From JACOTV01 sp964445135 (lineage in GTDB: Bacteria; Patescibacteriota; Microgenomatia; UBA1406; GWC2-37-13), in contig CAYUJW010000054.1 in the NCBI GenBank assembly GCA_964445135.1, positions 1-5,547 of the forward strand: 5,547 nt of DNA, in the 5' to 3' direction. Each line of letters starts with the position of its first letter. The first letter of the stretch is position 1. Under the pieces are notes generated by a model. The model worked only from the letters and a program-made list of their open reading frames with translations. It searched no databases and was not told the DNA's origin. Below, piece after piece: positions 1 to 5,485 of the stretch. The translations under genes and the position numbers were made by a program.

Positions 1-42
1 TGTGGAATGAATATGTTTCATGGGAAGATTATCGTCACTTAA
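1..42 (+). CDS. C-terminal end of a cupredoxin-domain protein (partial, 5' part outside window)
   Basis: Frame 1 is open from the window edge to a TAA at 40-42 and reads CGMNMFHGKIIVT. This has the form of the last strand and loop of a cupredoxin copper site: a Cys, a Met four residues on, then G-x-I-x-V. The complete cupredoxin domain of the DsbD_2 protein downstream ends almost the same way (CSMGMYTGIIEVI), which supports the reading. The stop lies 2 nt before the copA start, so the two genes are very likely co-transcribed and perhaps translationally coupled. In this family the Cys and Met are copper ligands and the protein acts outside the cytoplasm. Whether this is a stand-alone cupredoxin or the tail of a larger membrane protein cannot be seen here. 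Confidence 0.62.
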   Translation, partial: CGMNMFHGKIIVT

Positions 43-44
43 AC

Positions 45-2273
45 ATGTCAATACTTAAAAAAACATATCCGGTTGTGGGCATGCATTGCGCCTCGTGCGT
101 GGCAGTCATTGAAAAATCTTTAAAAAGAACGGCAGGCGTTGAGGATGCGGTGGTGAATTTGGCCACTGAAAAAGCAACTGTCTCTTATGATCCTTCGGTA
201 TGTGATGAGGCTCAAATGGTACGTGCCGTGGCGAGCGTTGGATATCGAATAAGAACTGATTCAACTGACAAATCGATTGATCAAGAGAAAATGGATCGTG
301 AGGGAGAAATGCGCCGGCTCAAGTCAAAGGTAGTGGTTAGTCTTGTTTTGGGGGCGCTTATTTTGTGGGGAAGTTTTCCGGGACTTATGAATACGGCCCC
401 TACCATTCTTCATAACTATTGGGTTCACTTTATCCTCGCGATCCCCGTGCAGCTGTGGGCCGGTTGGGGGTTTTATCAAGCCACCATTCTCGCACTTCGC
501 AATCGAACTGCGAACATGGATACGTTGGTTGCACTTGGCACAACTGTTGCATTTGTATATTCAATATTTGTCACTGCATTTCCCCACATTGTGATGAGGC
601 TTGGGATGGACGTGATGCCATATTTTGACGTTTCCTCAATTGTCATTGGACTCATTCTTCTGGGGCGCTATTTTGAAGCGCGTGCCAAAGGTCAAACTTC
701 AGAAGCCATTAAAAAACTTATTGGTATGCAGGCGAAGACTGCGCGTGTCATACGTGACGGACAGGAGCTTGATATCCCGATTGAGAACGTGGTAATGGGA
801 GACCAAATTCGCGTCAGACCAGGCGAGAAGATTCCCGTGGATGGAAAGATTGTGAGCGGAGAATCTTCAGTGGATGAATCGATGATAACGGGGGAAAGCA
901 TCCCGGTTGATAAGTATGTTGGGGACACCGTGGTTGGGGCGACGATGAATAAAACGGGAACATTTACGTACGAAGCGTCTCGCATTGGGGAAGACACGAT
1001 GCTTTCACAAATTATCAAACTAGTGCAAGAAGCGCAAGGATCAAAGGCCCCCATTCAGCGAATTGCAGACACCATATCTTCATATTTTGTACCGGTTGTG
1101 ATAATGTTGGCTATTGCAACATTTGTTATTTGGTATATTTTTGGGCCAAATCCCGCATTGCTTTTAGCCCTCTTGAACATGGTATCGGTGCTTATTATTG
1201 CGTGTCCATGTGCTATGGGGCTGGCGACTCCGACGGCTATTATGGTCGGGACCGGAATCGGCGCCACGCATGGCATCTTGATAAAGGATGCGCAAAGCCT
1301 GGAAATTGCACACAAGATCGATACCGTTATTTTTGATAAAACAGGAACGCTGACCAAAGGCAAGCCTGAGGTGACTGATGTTGTCGAGCTTGGCACCATG
1401 AACAAACAAAAAGTACTCACGTATGCTGCATCAATTGAGTCAGGCTCAGAGCATTCTCTCGCTGAGTCGATCGTCAAATATGCAACCTCCCAAAAAGCGC
1501 CACTTCGTGAGGTGGTCAAATTTAAGGCGGTCGCCGGTCATGGTGTGACGGGCATGATTGATTCACAACATATTTCGTTTGGAAATCGTCGTCTTGCTAC
1601 GCGTGAACGTGTCGCAATTGACACACACACTTCACAGATTAAACAGTTGGAGAAAGAAGGGAAGACAGTGATGTTGTTGGCAGTCGAGGGGAAGTTAGTG
1701 GGCTTGGTGGCCGTGGCCGATACGATCAAAGACTCAGCCAAATCAGCTGTTGCTGCCCTTCAAAAACGTGGCATTGAAGTGGTGATGATGACGGGGGACA
1801 ATGCGCAAACGGCACATGCAATTGCCCAGGCGGTTGGAATAACCCGCGTCTTGTCCGAGGTGCTTCCTGATCAAAAAGAAGCAGAAGTGCGAAAGATCCA
1901 AAGTGAAGGGCGAATAGTCGCCATGGTTGGCGATGGAATAAATGATGCGCCTGCTTTGGCGGCCGCCGATGTTGGGATTGCGATGGGGTCGGGAACTGAT
2001 GTTGCCATTGAGTCTTCAGATATTACGCTTATTAATCGTGATTTGAGTTCTGTCACCTCGGCAATTGAGCTTTCTCGAAAAACAATGCGAACAATAAAAA
2101 TGAATCTGTTTTGGGCGTTTGGATACAATGTGCTGCTGATCCCGGTTGCCATGGGTGTGCTCTATCCAACATGGCATATCTTACTTAGTCCAATATTTGC
2201 ATCAGTCGCCATGGCGGCAAGCTCAATATCAGTTGTTGGAAATTCGCTGCTGCTTAAGAAAACGACTATCTAA
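45..2273 (+). CDS. copA: Cu(I)-exporting P-type ATPase (PIB-1, CopA), 742 aa
   Basis: This is a complete copper pump that uses ATP to move Cu(I) out of the cytoplasm. One N-terminal HMA domain (about residues 5-72) carries GMHCASC with C15 and C18. Eight membrane helices follow in the PIB layout, with two extra N-terminal helices from about residue 95. The actuator domain has TGES at 282-285, the transport motif CPC is at 387-389, and the phosphorylated Asp is D431 in DKTGT. The hinge is GDGIND around D630. Metal type is set by N687-x6-Y694-N695-x4-P700 in helix 7 and M723-x2-S726-S727 in helix 8, the Cu(I)-specific PIB-1 signatures. The usual SEHPL nucleotide-binding motif reads SEHSL: H470 is kept but Pro is replaced by Ser. 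Length is normal for a one-HMA CopA. The ATG is 2 nt after the preceding stop, has no clear Shine-Dalgarno, and directly precedes the HMA domain. The next gene starts 4 nt after its stop. Confidence 0.97.
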   Translation: MSILKKTYPVVGMHCASCVAVIEKSLKRTAGVEDAVVNLATEKATVSYDPSVCDEAQMVRAVASVGYRIRTDSTDKSIDQEKMDREGEMRRLKSKVVVSLVLGALILWGSFPGLMNTAPTILHNYWVHFILAIPVQLWAGWGFYQATILALRNRTANMDTLVALGTTVAFVYSIFVTAFPHIVMRLGMDVMPYFDVSSIVIGLILLGRYFEARAKGQTSEAIKKLIGMQAKTARVIRDGQELDIPIENVVMGDQIRVRPGEKIPVDGKIVSGESSVDESMITGESIPVDKYVGDTVVGATMNKTGTFTYEASRIGEDTMLSQIIKLVQEAQGSKAPIQRIADTISSYFVPVVIMLAIATFVIWYIFGPNPALLLALLNMVSVLIIACPCAMGLATPTAIMVGTGIGATHGILIKDAQSLEIAHKIDTVIFDKTGTLTKGKPEVTDVVELGTMNKQKVLTYAASIESGSEHSLAESIVKYATSQKAPLREVVKFKAVAGHGVTGMIDSQHISFGNRRLATRERVAIDTHTSQIKQLEKEGKTVMLLAVEGKLVGLVAVADTIKDSAKSAVAALQKRGIEVVMMTGDNAQTAHAIAQAVGITRVLSEVLPDQKEAEVRKIQSEGRIVAMVGDGINDAPALAAADVGIAMGSGTDVAIESSDITLINRDLSSVTSAIELSRKTMRTIKMNLFWAFGYNVLLIPVAMGVLYPTWHILLSPIFASVAMAASSISVVGNSLLLKKTTI

Positions 2274-2277
2274 ATCT

Positions 2278-3279
2278 ATGGACTTATTTACTATATTTCT
2301 GACCGGTCTGACTGTTGGAGGACTCACCTGTTTGGCCGTGCAAGGCGGACTTTTAGCTTCTGTTATTGCAGCACGTGAATCAGCCGAAGTAAAAGGTAGG
2401 GTCAATTCCAAAAATCCCATTTTTCCAACGCTCGCATTTTTGTTGGCAAAGTTGCTTACATATACCGTCTTTGGCGCCCTGCTTGGATTTGTGGGGGGCG
2501 CAATAAGTATCAGCGAGTCAGTTCAAATTGCCATGCAGGTGGTGGCCGGATTATACATGATTGCAATTGCCCTCAACTTGCTTGACGTGCATCCAATCTT
2601 TCGCTATGTAGTCATTCAACCTCCCCGATTTTTACTGCGAAAAGTAAAACATCAATCAAAAAGCGAGGCTGCATTTGCGCCCGCGATGCTTGGAATGATG
2701 ACGATATTTATTCCCTGCGGAACCACGCTTGCCATGGAAGCGTTGGCTATTGCATCCGCCAGTCCTTTTCAGGGCGCGGCGATCATGGCAGCATTTGTTG
2801 CGGGGACCTCGCCATTATTCTTTGGCGTGGGGTGGCTCACTTCAACACTTGGAGATAACTACCGGACTCGCTTTTTAACGGTCGCGGCAGTTGCCGTTTT
2901 GTACTTAGGACTTGCGTCAATTAACGGGGCGCTGACGGCTGCCGCTTCGCCGTATACCTTCCAGAATATGATGCGCTCCTTGACGGGCGCGGCGTTGACA
3001 CAAGACGCGACTGTAAAACAAGAAGTACGAATCACCATTAGCTCAAGGGGATACTCGCCTGGATATTTTAAAGTCCGAAAAGATGTTCCCGTCACGGTGA
3101 CGCTTGACGCTCAGGATGCGTATACTTGTGCTTCGGCATTCCGCATTCCAACACTTGGTATCAGTCACAATCTCCAGCCAAATGAGCAATTTGCCTTTAC
3201 CTTTACCCCGCGCGCCAAGGGGCAGATTCCGTTTACGTGTTCAATGGGGATGTATACCGGAATTATTGAAGTCATATGA
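2278..3279 (+). CDS. DsbD_2 / TauE-SafE-like six-helix membrane protein with C-terminal cupredoxin domain, 333 aa
   Basis: I chose the ATG 4 nt after the copA stop. An in-frame ATG at 2146 would add 44 residues that overlap copA and carry no membrane or domain character. About six hydrophobic helices (near 4-28, 50-73, 82-102, 133-157, 163-188 and 199-219) match the DsbD_2 fold, often annotated as sulfite exporter TauE/SafE family. Helix 1 has GLTCLAVQGG with C18, and helix 4 has IPCGTT with C147. These sit like the two membrane cysteines of DsbD, which pass electrons across the membrane. A cupredoxin domain follows (about 245-333), with C284 in an early loop and the terminal copper loop C321-S-M323-G-M325. 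Its context between copA and an HMA gene points to copper homeostasis or copper/thiol redox outside the membrane. The transported entity (electrons or metal) is not shown by sequence. Genuine sulfite export is unlikely. Confidence 0.88.
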   Translation: MDLFTIFLTGLTVGGLTCLAVQGGLLASVIAARESAEVKGRVNSKNPIFPTLAFLLAKLLTYTVFGALLGFVGGAISISESVQIAMQVVAGLYMIAIALNLLDVHPIFRYVVIQPPRFLLRKVKHQSKSEAAFAPAMLGMMTIFIPCGTTLAMEALAIASASPFQGAAIMAAFVAGTSPLFFGVGWLTSTLGDNYRTRFLTVAAVAVLYLGLASINGALTAAASPYTFQNMMRSLTGAALTQDATVKQEVRITISSRGYSPGYFKVRKDVPVTVTLDAQDAYTCASAFRIPTLGISHNLQPNEQFAFTFTPRAKGQIPFTCSMGMYTGIIEVI

Positions 3280-3500
3280 GTCAAATAATTGTTGCAAAAC
3301 TCTCCATAACCGGTATGCACTGCACGGCGTGCGCTATGAATATTGACTTTGATCTTGAGGATCTGGCGGGTGTTGTGTCTTGTAAAACAAGTTATGCTGC
3401 TCAAACGACAGAGGTCACCTATGATGCCGACGTAATCGATGTTGAGGCAATCATTGTGCGCATTGGAACGATAGGCTATAGCGCAGTTGCACAATCATGA
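3276..3500 (+). CDS. HMA-domain copper chaperone-like protein (CopZ-like), 74 aa
   Basis: This is a single heavy-metal-associated domain with nothing added. The metal loop GMHCTAC has C16 and C19 straight after the first strand, and the pattern ends with the usual IGY turn (I68-G-Y). It would bind Cu(I) in the cytoplasm and pass it to CopA, whose own HMA domain has the near-identical GMHCASC. The start overlaps the preceding stop as ATGA (3276-3279), which indicates tight translational coupling with the DsbD_2-cupredoxin gene. Helix 1 is acidic (NIDFDLEDL) where CopZ proteins normally have a basic or neutral face. That resembles the HMA domains found fused to DsbD_2 proteins more than free CopZ, so this may be a detached domain of its neighbour. 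There is an extra Cys at 36. It is the last gene of the operon. Confidence 0.9.
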   Translation: MSQIIVAKLSITGMHCTACAMNIDFDLEDLAGVVSCKTSYAAQTTEVTYDADVIDVEAIIVRIGTIGYSAVAQS

Positions 3501-3518
3501 AGTCAGGTGCTGCGAGAT

Positions 3519-3899
3519 TTATCGCTTCTTAAAAAACACCAGCTTGTAGCCGTCAGGATCACGTATCGCAAACTCCCGAGATTTCCACGGCCAGTCACGC
3601 GGTTCGCTTGAAGGCTTGAGTCCGTGCTCAATGCATTCACGATGCACCGCGTCCACATCATCAACGCTCAAGTTGATATATATTCCAGAACCTTTCGGAG
3701 TGGCTTCTGCTTCTTCTTTGAATTCTTCAGACTGCATTGAGTCGATGGCGATAAATTCTATCGAAAACCAATTGATGTATCCAGTGATATGTGTCGATTC
3801 AATTTTTTTAAAATCAAATCCAAGTACTTCGTAAAATGCCCGTGTGGCGTCGAGGTTTTTTACAAAACAGGTCAGTGATGACACGCTTTTAATTTTCAT
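3519..3899 (-). CDS. VOC / glyoxalase-fold protein, 126 aa, function unknown
   Basis: This is a single VOC domain (glyoxalase/bleomycin-resistance fold, PF00903-like). The N-terminal strand plus FYEVLGF helix-turn is followed by a mid-protein segment with INLSVDDVDAVHRE, and the C-terminus carries REFAIRDPDGYKLVF. I chose the ATG at 3897-3899 because residues from there begin the first strand. A GTG start at 3926 would add nine unlikely residues and run through the putative promoter. Metal-dependent glyoxalases carry a His or Gln on the first strand and a Glu after DPDG. Here those places hold no such residues (KIKSVSSL and YKLVF), so glyoxalase I activity is doubtful. A binding role, as in antibiotic-sequestering VOC proteins, is possible but unproven. 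The gene converges on the copper operon with 18 nt between stops and diverges from the L,D-transpeptidase gene. Confidence 0.9.
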   Translation of the reverse strand: MKIKSVSSLTCFVKNLDATRAFYEVLGFDFKKIESTHITGYINWFSIEFIAIDSMQSEEFKEEAEATPKGSGIYINLSVDDVDAVHRECIEHGLKPSSEPRDWPWKSREFAIRDPDGYKLVFFKKR

Positions 3900-3907
3900 A
3901 TATAGGT

Positions 3908-3913
3908 AGTATA
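3908..3913 (-). promoter_or_regulatory. Candidate -10 box for the VOC gene (leaderless start)
   Basis: On the minus strand TATACT ends 8 nt before the chosen ATG at 3899, and there is no Shine-Dalgarno sequence between them. A transcript starting the usual 6-8 nt after a -10 box would begin at or next to the ATG, giving a leaderless mRNA. No good -35 hexamer is seen at 16-18 nt spacing. This is an inference from one hexamer in a short AT-rich stretch. Confidence 0.4.
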
Positions 3914-3922
3914 AATTGCGCG

Positions 3923-3935
3923 ACACAAGATGTGT
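3923..3935. repeat. 13-bp inverted repeat in the divergent promoter region (possible operator)
   Basis: ACACA-AGA-TGTGT is a perfect 5-bp dyad with a 3-nt centre. It lies just upstream of the candidate -10 box of the VOC gene, about where its -35 region should be, and inside the 117-nt intergenic region shared with the L,D-transpeptidase gene. A repressor or activator site is possible. Arms of 5 bp in a GT/CA-rich stretch can easily arise by chance. Confidence 0.25.
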
Positions 3936-3995
3936 GTGAAATATTATGTACGCGCGGTGGGTATTTCTGGAAAAATGATGGTGTGTTGAGTAAGG

Positions 3996-4001
3996 TATAA
4001 T
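3996..4001 (+). promoter_or_regulatory. Consensus -10 box (TATAAT) for the L,D-transpeptidase gene
   Basis: A perfect TATAAT ends 15 nt before the ATG at 4017. The expected transcription start, about 6-8 nt downstream, would leave a 5' leader of under 10 nt. The bases before the ATG (TCTCACCT) contain no Shine-Dalgarno sequence. I see no clear -35 hexamer at standard spacing. TTGAGT at 3986-3991 is far too close to the -10 box to serve. Confidence 0.5.
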
Positions 4002-4016
4002 TATCTTTTCTCACCT

Positions 4017-4607
4017 ATGAAACGCTCATATCTTATTGGACTCTTTCTTCTCTGTTGCGCGACCATTCTTGCGATTGTTGCATCAACTCGCACGAGCGCA
4101 AAGAGCGAGGTGAAATCAGCATACGCCCCGCCGCAACAGTACTGGTTTATGCTTCATCGCACGTCAAATAAAGAATTTCTTTATAAGGGCGTGCCGGGCG
4201 AAGTGGCTTCATCAAGCTTAGTAAAAGAGTTTTCCGTCAAGGTAGGTATTCCAGGTGAGCGCCCCACACCGCTTCCTCAGCTTGTTGGTCGTAAGTACTG
4301 GAATATAGTCGCAAAAGAACCTTCTGATAATCCAGAAACTGGCCCGTATTTTTTGACGCTTGATATCCCAACATCAGATGAATGGCCATATGGACCAACC
4401 CCATATCTGGAATGTAATGGTCAATGTGATTGGGTGACAGTTGGGTATTTTGGCTTGCATGGCGTGGGAGCAGATCCGACCAAACTCGCATCAGCGGACG
4501 CAGGGAGTTCCGGGTGCGTTCGGCATAGTGACGAAGACATCACCTTTCTTTACAATCTGCTTGAAGTAGGTGGCGAAGACATACGATATTACATCCAAGA
4601 TATCTAA
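4017..4607 (+). CDS. L,D-transpeptidase (YkuD domain), secreted or membrane-anchored, 196 aa
   Basis: The N-terminus (KRSYLIGLFLLCC and on to about residue 23) is a signal peptide or single membrane anchor. A cleavage site near TSA (26-28) is possible and no lipobox is present. The rest is a YkuD-type domain: a strand-rich part around 45-125, the catalytic-His motif LHGVG with H148, then SSGCVRH with nucleophile C167, 19 residues later. The family forms 3-3 peptidoglycan cross-links or attaches proteins to peptidoglycan, outside the cytoplasmic membrane, and resists most penicillins. Two details are unusual. The common [ST]HGC signature reads SSGC, with S165 in place of His. A CNGQC segment (C133, C137) lies just before the catalytic-His strand and could form a disulfide or bind metal. 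The gene diverges from the VOC gene and ends 2 nt from the stop of the convergent amidase gene. Confidence 0.93.
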   Translation: MKRSYLIGLFLLCCATILAIVASTRTSAKSEVKSAYAPPQQYWFMLHRTSNKEFLYKGVPGEVASSSLVKEFSVKVGIPGERPTPLPQLVGRKYWNIVAKEPSDNPETGPYFLTLDIPTSDEWPYGPTPYLECNGQCDWVTVGYFGLHGVGADPTKLASADAGSSGCVRHSDEDITFLYNLLEVGGEDIRYYIQDI

Positions 4608-4609
4608 TC

Positions 4610-5362
4610 TCACCCGATCTCAACTGTGCGTAAATATCGCATGAGTCCTTCGGTTAACGCGCGAGCTGGCAATTCAGGATTGTGAATGAGCATTTGAGCT
4701 TCAATCGGATTTGTTAAAAATCCCGTTTCGACGATTGCCGCAGCTGTCATCGGATGAATTGCGTGGCGAAATCGCCGTGCAGAAAACGCATAATAACCAG
4801 TCATGTTGCGGGTAATATTGGGGTCAAGGGGGAGGTTTGTCACCTCGCCATATGTCTCTTCTAATATATCTGCGAGTTCGTCAGACATGCCGCTCATATC
4901 GCGCCGCGGTGCAGCAACCTTGTATCCTGAAGTGGTTGGATTGAGACTTCCGTCAGCATGAATTGACACAAATGCATCTGCCCAATATTCAGGCGGCACG
5001 GTGGCTGGCAACAGATCAACATGTACTCCTTCCTTCTCAAGTCGCGCTTTAGTAAGTGTGGCAATTTTGAGAGCCACTTCCCATTCGGCAACTACTCCAT
5101 TGCTTGTTCCACCTCCGCTATCGCGAATACGTGCGAGCTCATCTGGCATTTCCTGAGTCTTCCAATGACCTACTTGTAGCCCTACTTTGAGCGGGCCCGT
5201 TGGTCGTACCCAATTGGCATATTCATCTTCTTGTGTATGATAACGTTCTGGAGCATCGGCGAAGTAGGGAGGTGCGCCAAATTTCTGTTCACCACGCACT
5301 TGAAACCACAATGCGAAGCCTATCATGGACATCGCCATCATAATCGGTATCCATTTCTTCAT
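4610..5362 (-). CDS. N-acetylmuramoyl-L-alanine amidase (Amidase_3), N-terminally anchored, 250 aa
   Basis: This is a zinc amidase of the Amidase_3 family, which cuts between muramic acid and the stem peptide of peptidoglycan outside the cytoplasm. I chose the ATG at 5360-5362 because it begins a typical signal or anchor (KKW, then a hydrophobic stretch to about residue 22). A GTG at 5431 would add 23 polar residues in front of it. Likely zinc ligands are H66 in VGLQVGHW, E93 in NGVVAEWEVAL and H135 in SIHADG. The catalytic Glu is E212 in IVETGFLTN. The first motif departs from the usual DPGHGG, and SIHAD replaces SIHAN. There is no separate wall-binding domain such as SPOR, AMIN or LysM. The gene is tail-to-tail with the L,D-transpeptidase gene. 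Upstream, 123 nt separate it from a same-strand VOC/PhnB-like gene, so it may have its own promoter: TATCAT at 5369-5374 on the minus strand is a weak candidate. Confidence 0.92.
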   Translation of the reverse strand: MKKWIPIMMAMSMIGFALWFQVRGEQKFGAPPYFADAPERYHTQEDEYANWVRPTGPLKVGLQVGHWKTQEMPDELARIRDSGGGTSNGVVAEWEVALKIATLTKARLEKEGVHVDLLPATVPPEYWADAFVSIHADGSLNPTTSGYKVAAPRRDMSGMSDELADILEETYGEVTNLPLDPNITRNMTGYYAFSARRFRHAIHPMTAAAIVETGFLTNPIEAQMLIHNPELPARALTEGLMRYLRTVEIG

Positions 5363-5485
5363 ATGCACATGATACCTAGGTGTCCTGACAATCGGCTGAA
5401 GTGACAAAGCTGGCTCACGCTTTCTGAGCACGCACGTATTGTGTTATGTGGATCTACCCGTATGGGATGAGCTCAATAGCTCCTG

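Noticed and set aside
1055..1519. Minus-strand open frame of 154 codons, plus other antisense frames within copA
   Set aside because: They lie fully inside a gene with intact catalytic motifs, show no domain pattern, and are the usual antisense shadows of a coding frame.
2146..2277. Longer start for the DsbD_2-cupredoxin protein inside copA
   Set aside because: It would overlap copA by 128 nt and add polar residues before helix 1. The ATG at 2278, 4 nt after the copA stop, fits the family N-terminus.
3499..3528. Possible terminator between the copper operon and the VOC gene (GCGA-gattta-TCGC and GAAG/CTTC pairs)
   Set aside because: The stems are only 4 bp, and neither strand has a T-tract directly after the stem. 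This is not enough to call an intrinsic terminator.
3900..3926. GTG start for the VOC protein at 3926
   Set aside because: The nine extra residues precede the first strand and overlap the candidate promoter. The ATG at 3899 begins the fold directly.
5374..5381. Palindrome ACCTAGGT upstream of the amidase start
   Set aside because: An 8-bp palindrome without flanking symmetry is expected by chance, and nothing else marks it as an operator.
5363..5431. GTG start for the amidase at 5431
   Set aside because: It would put 23 polar residues before the signal or anchor segment, which would then be internal. The ATG at 5362 places the KKW-hydrophobic segment at the N-terminus.
5469..5482. Hairpin GAGCT-caat-AGCTC downstream of the PhnB-like gene
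   Set aside because: The stem is 5 bp and no T-run follows on the minus strand, so it is likely chance or a very weak terminator.
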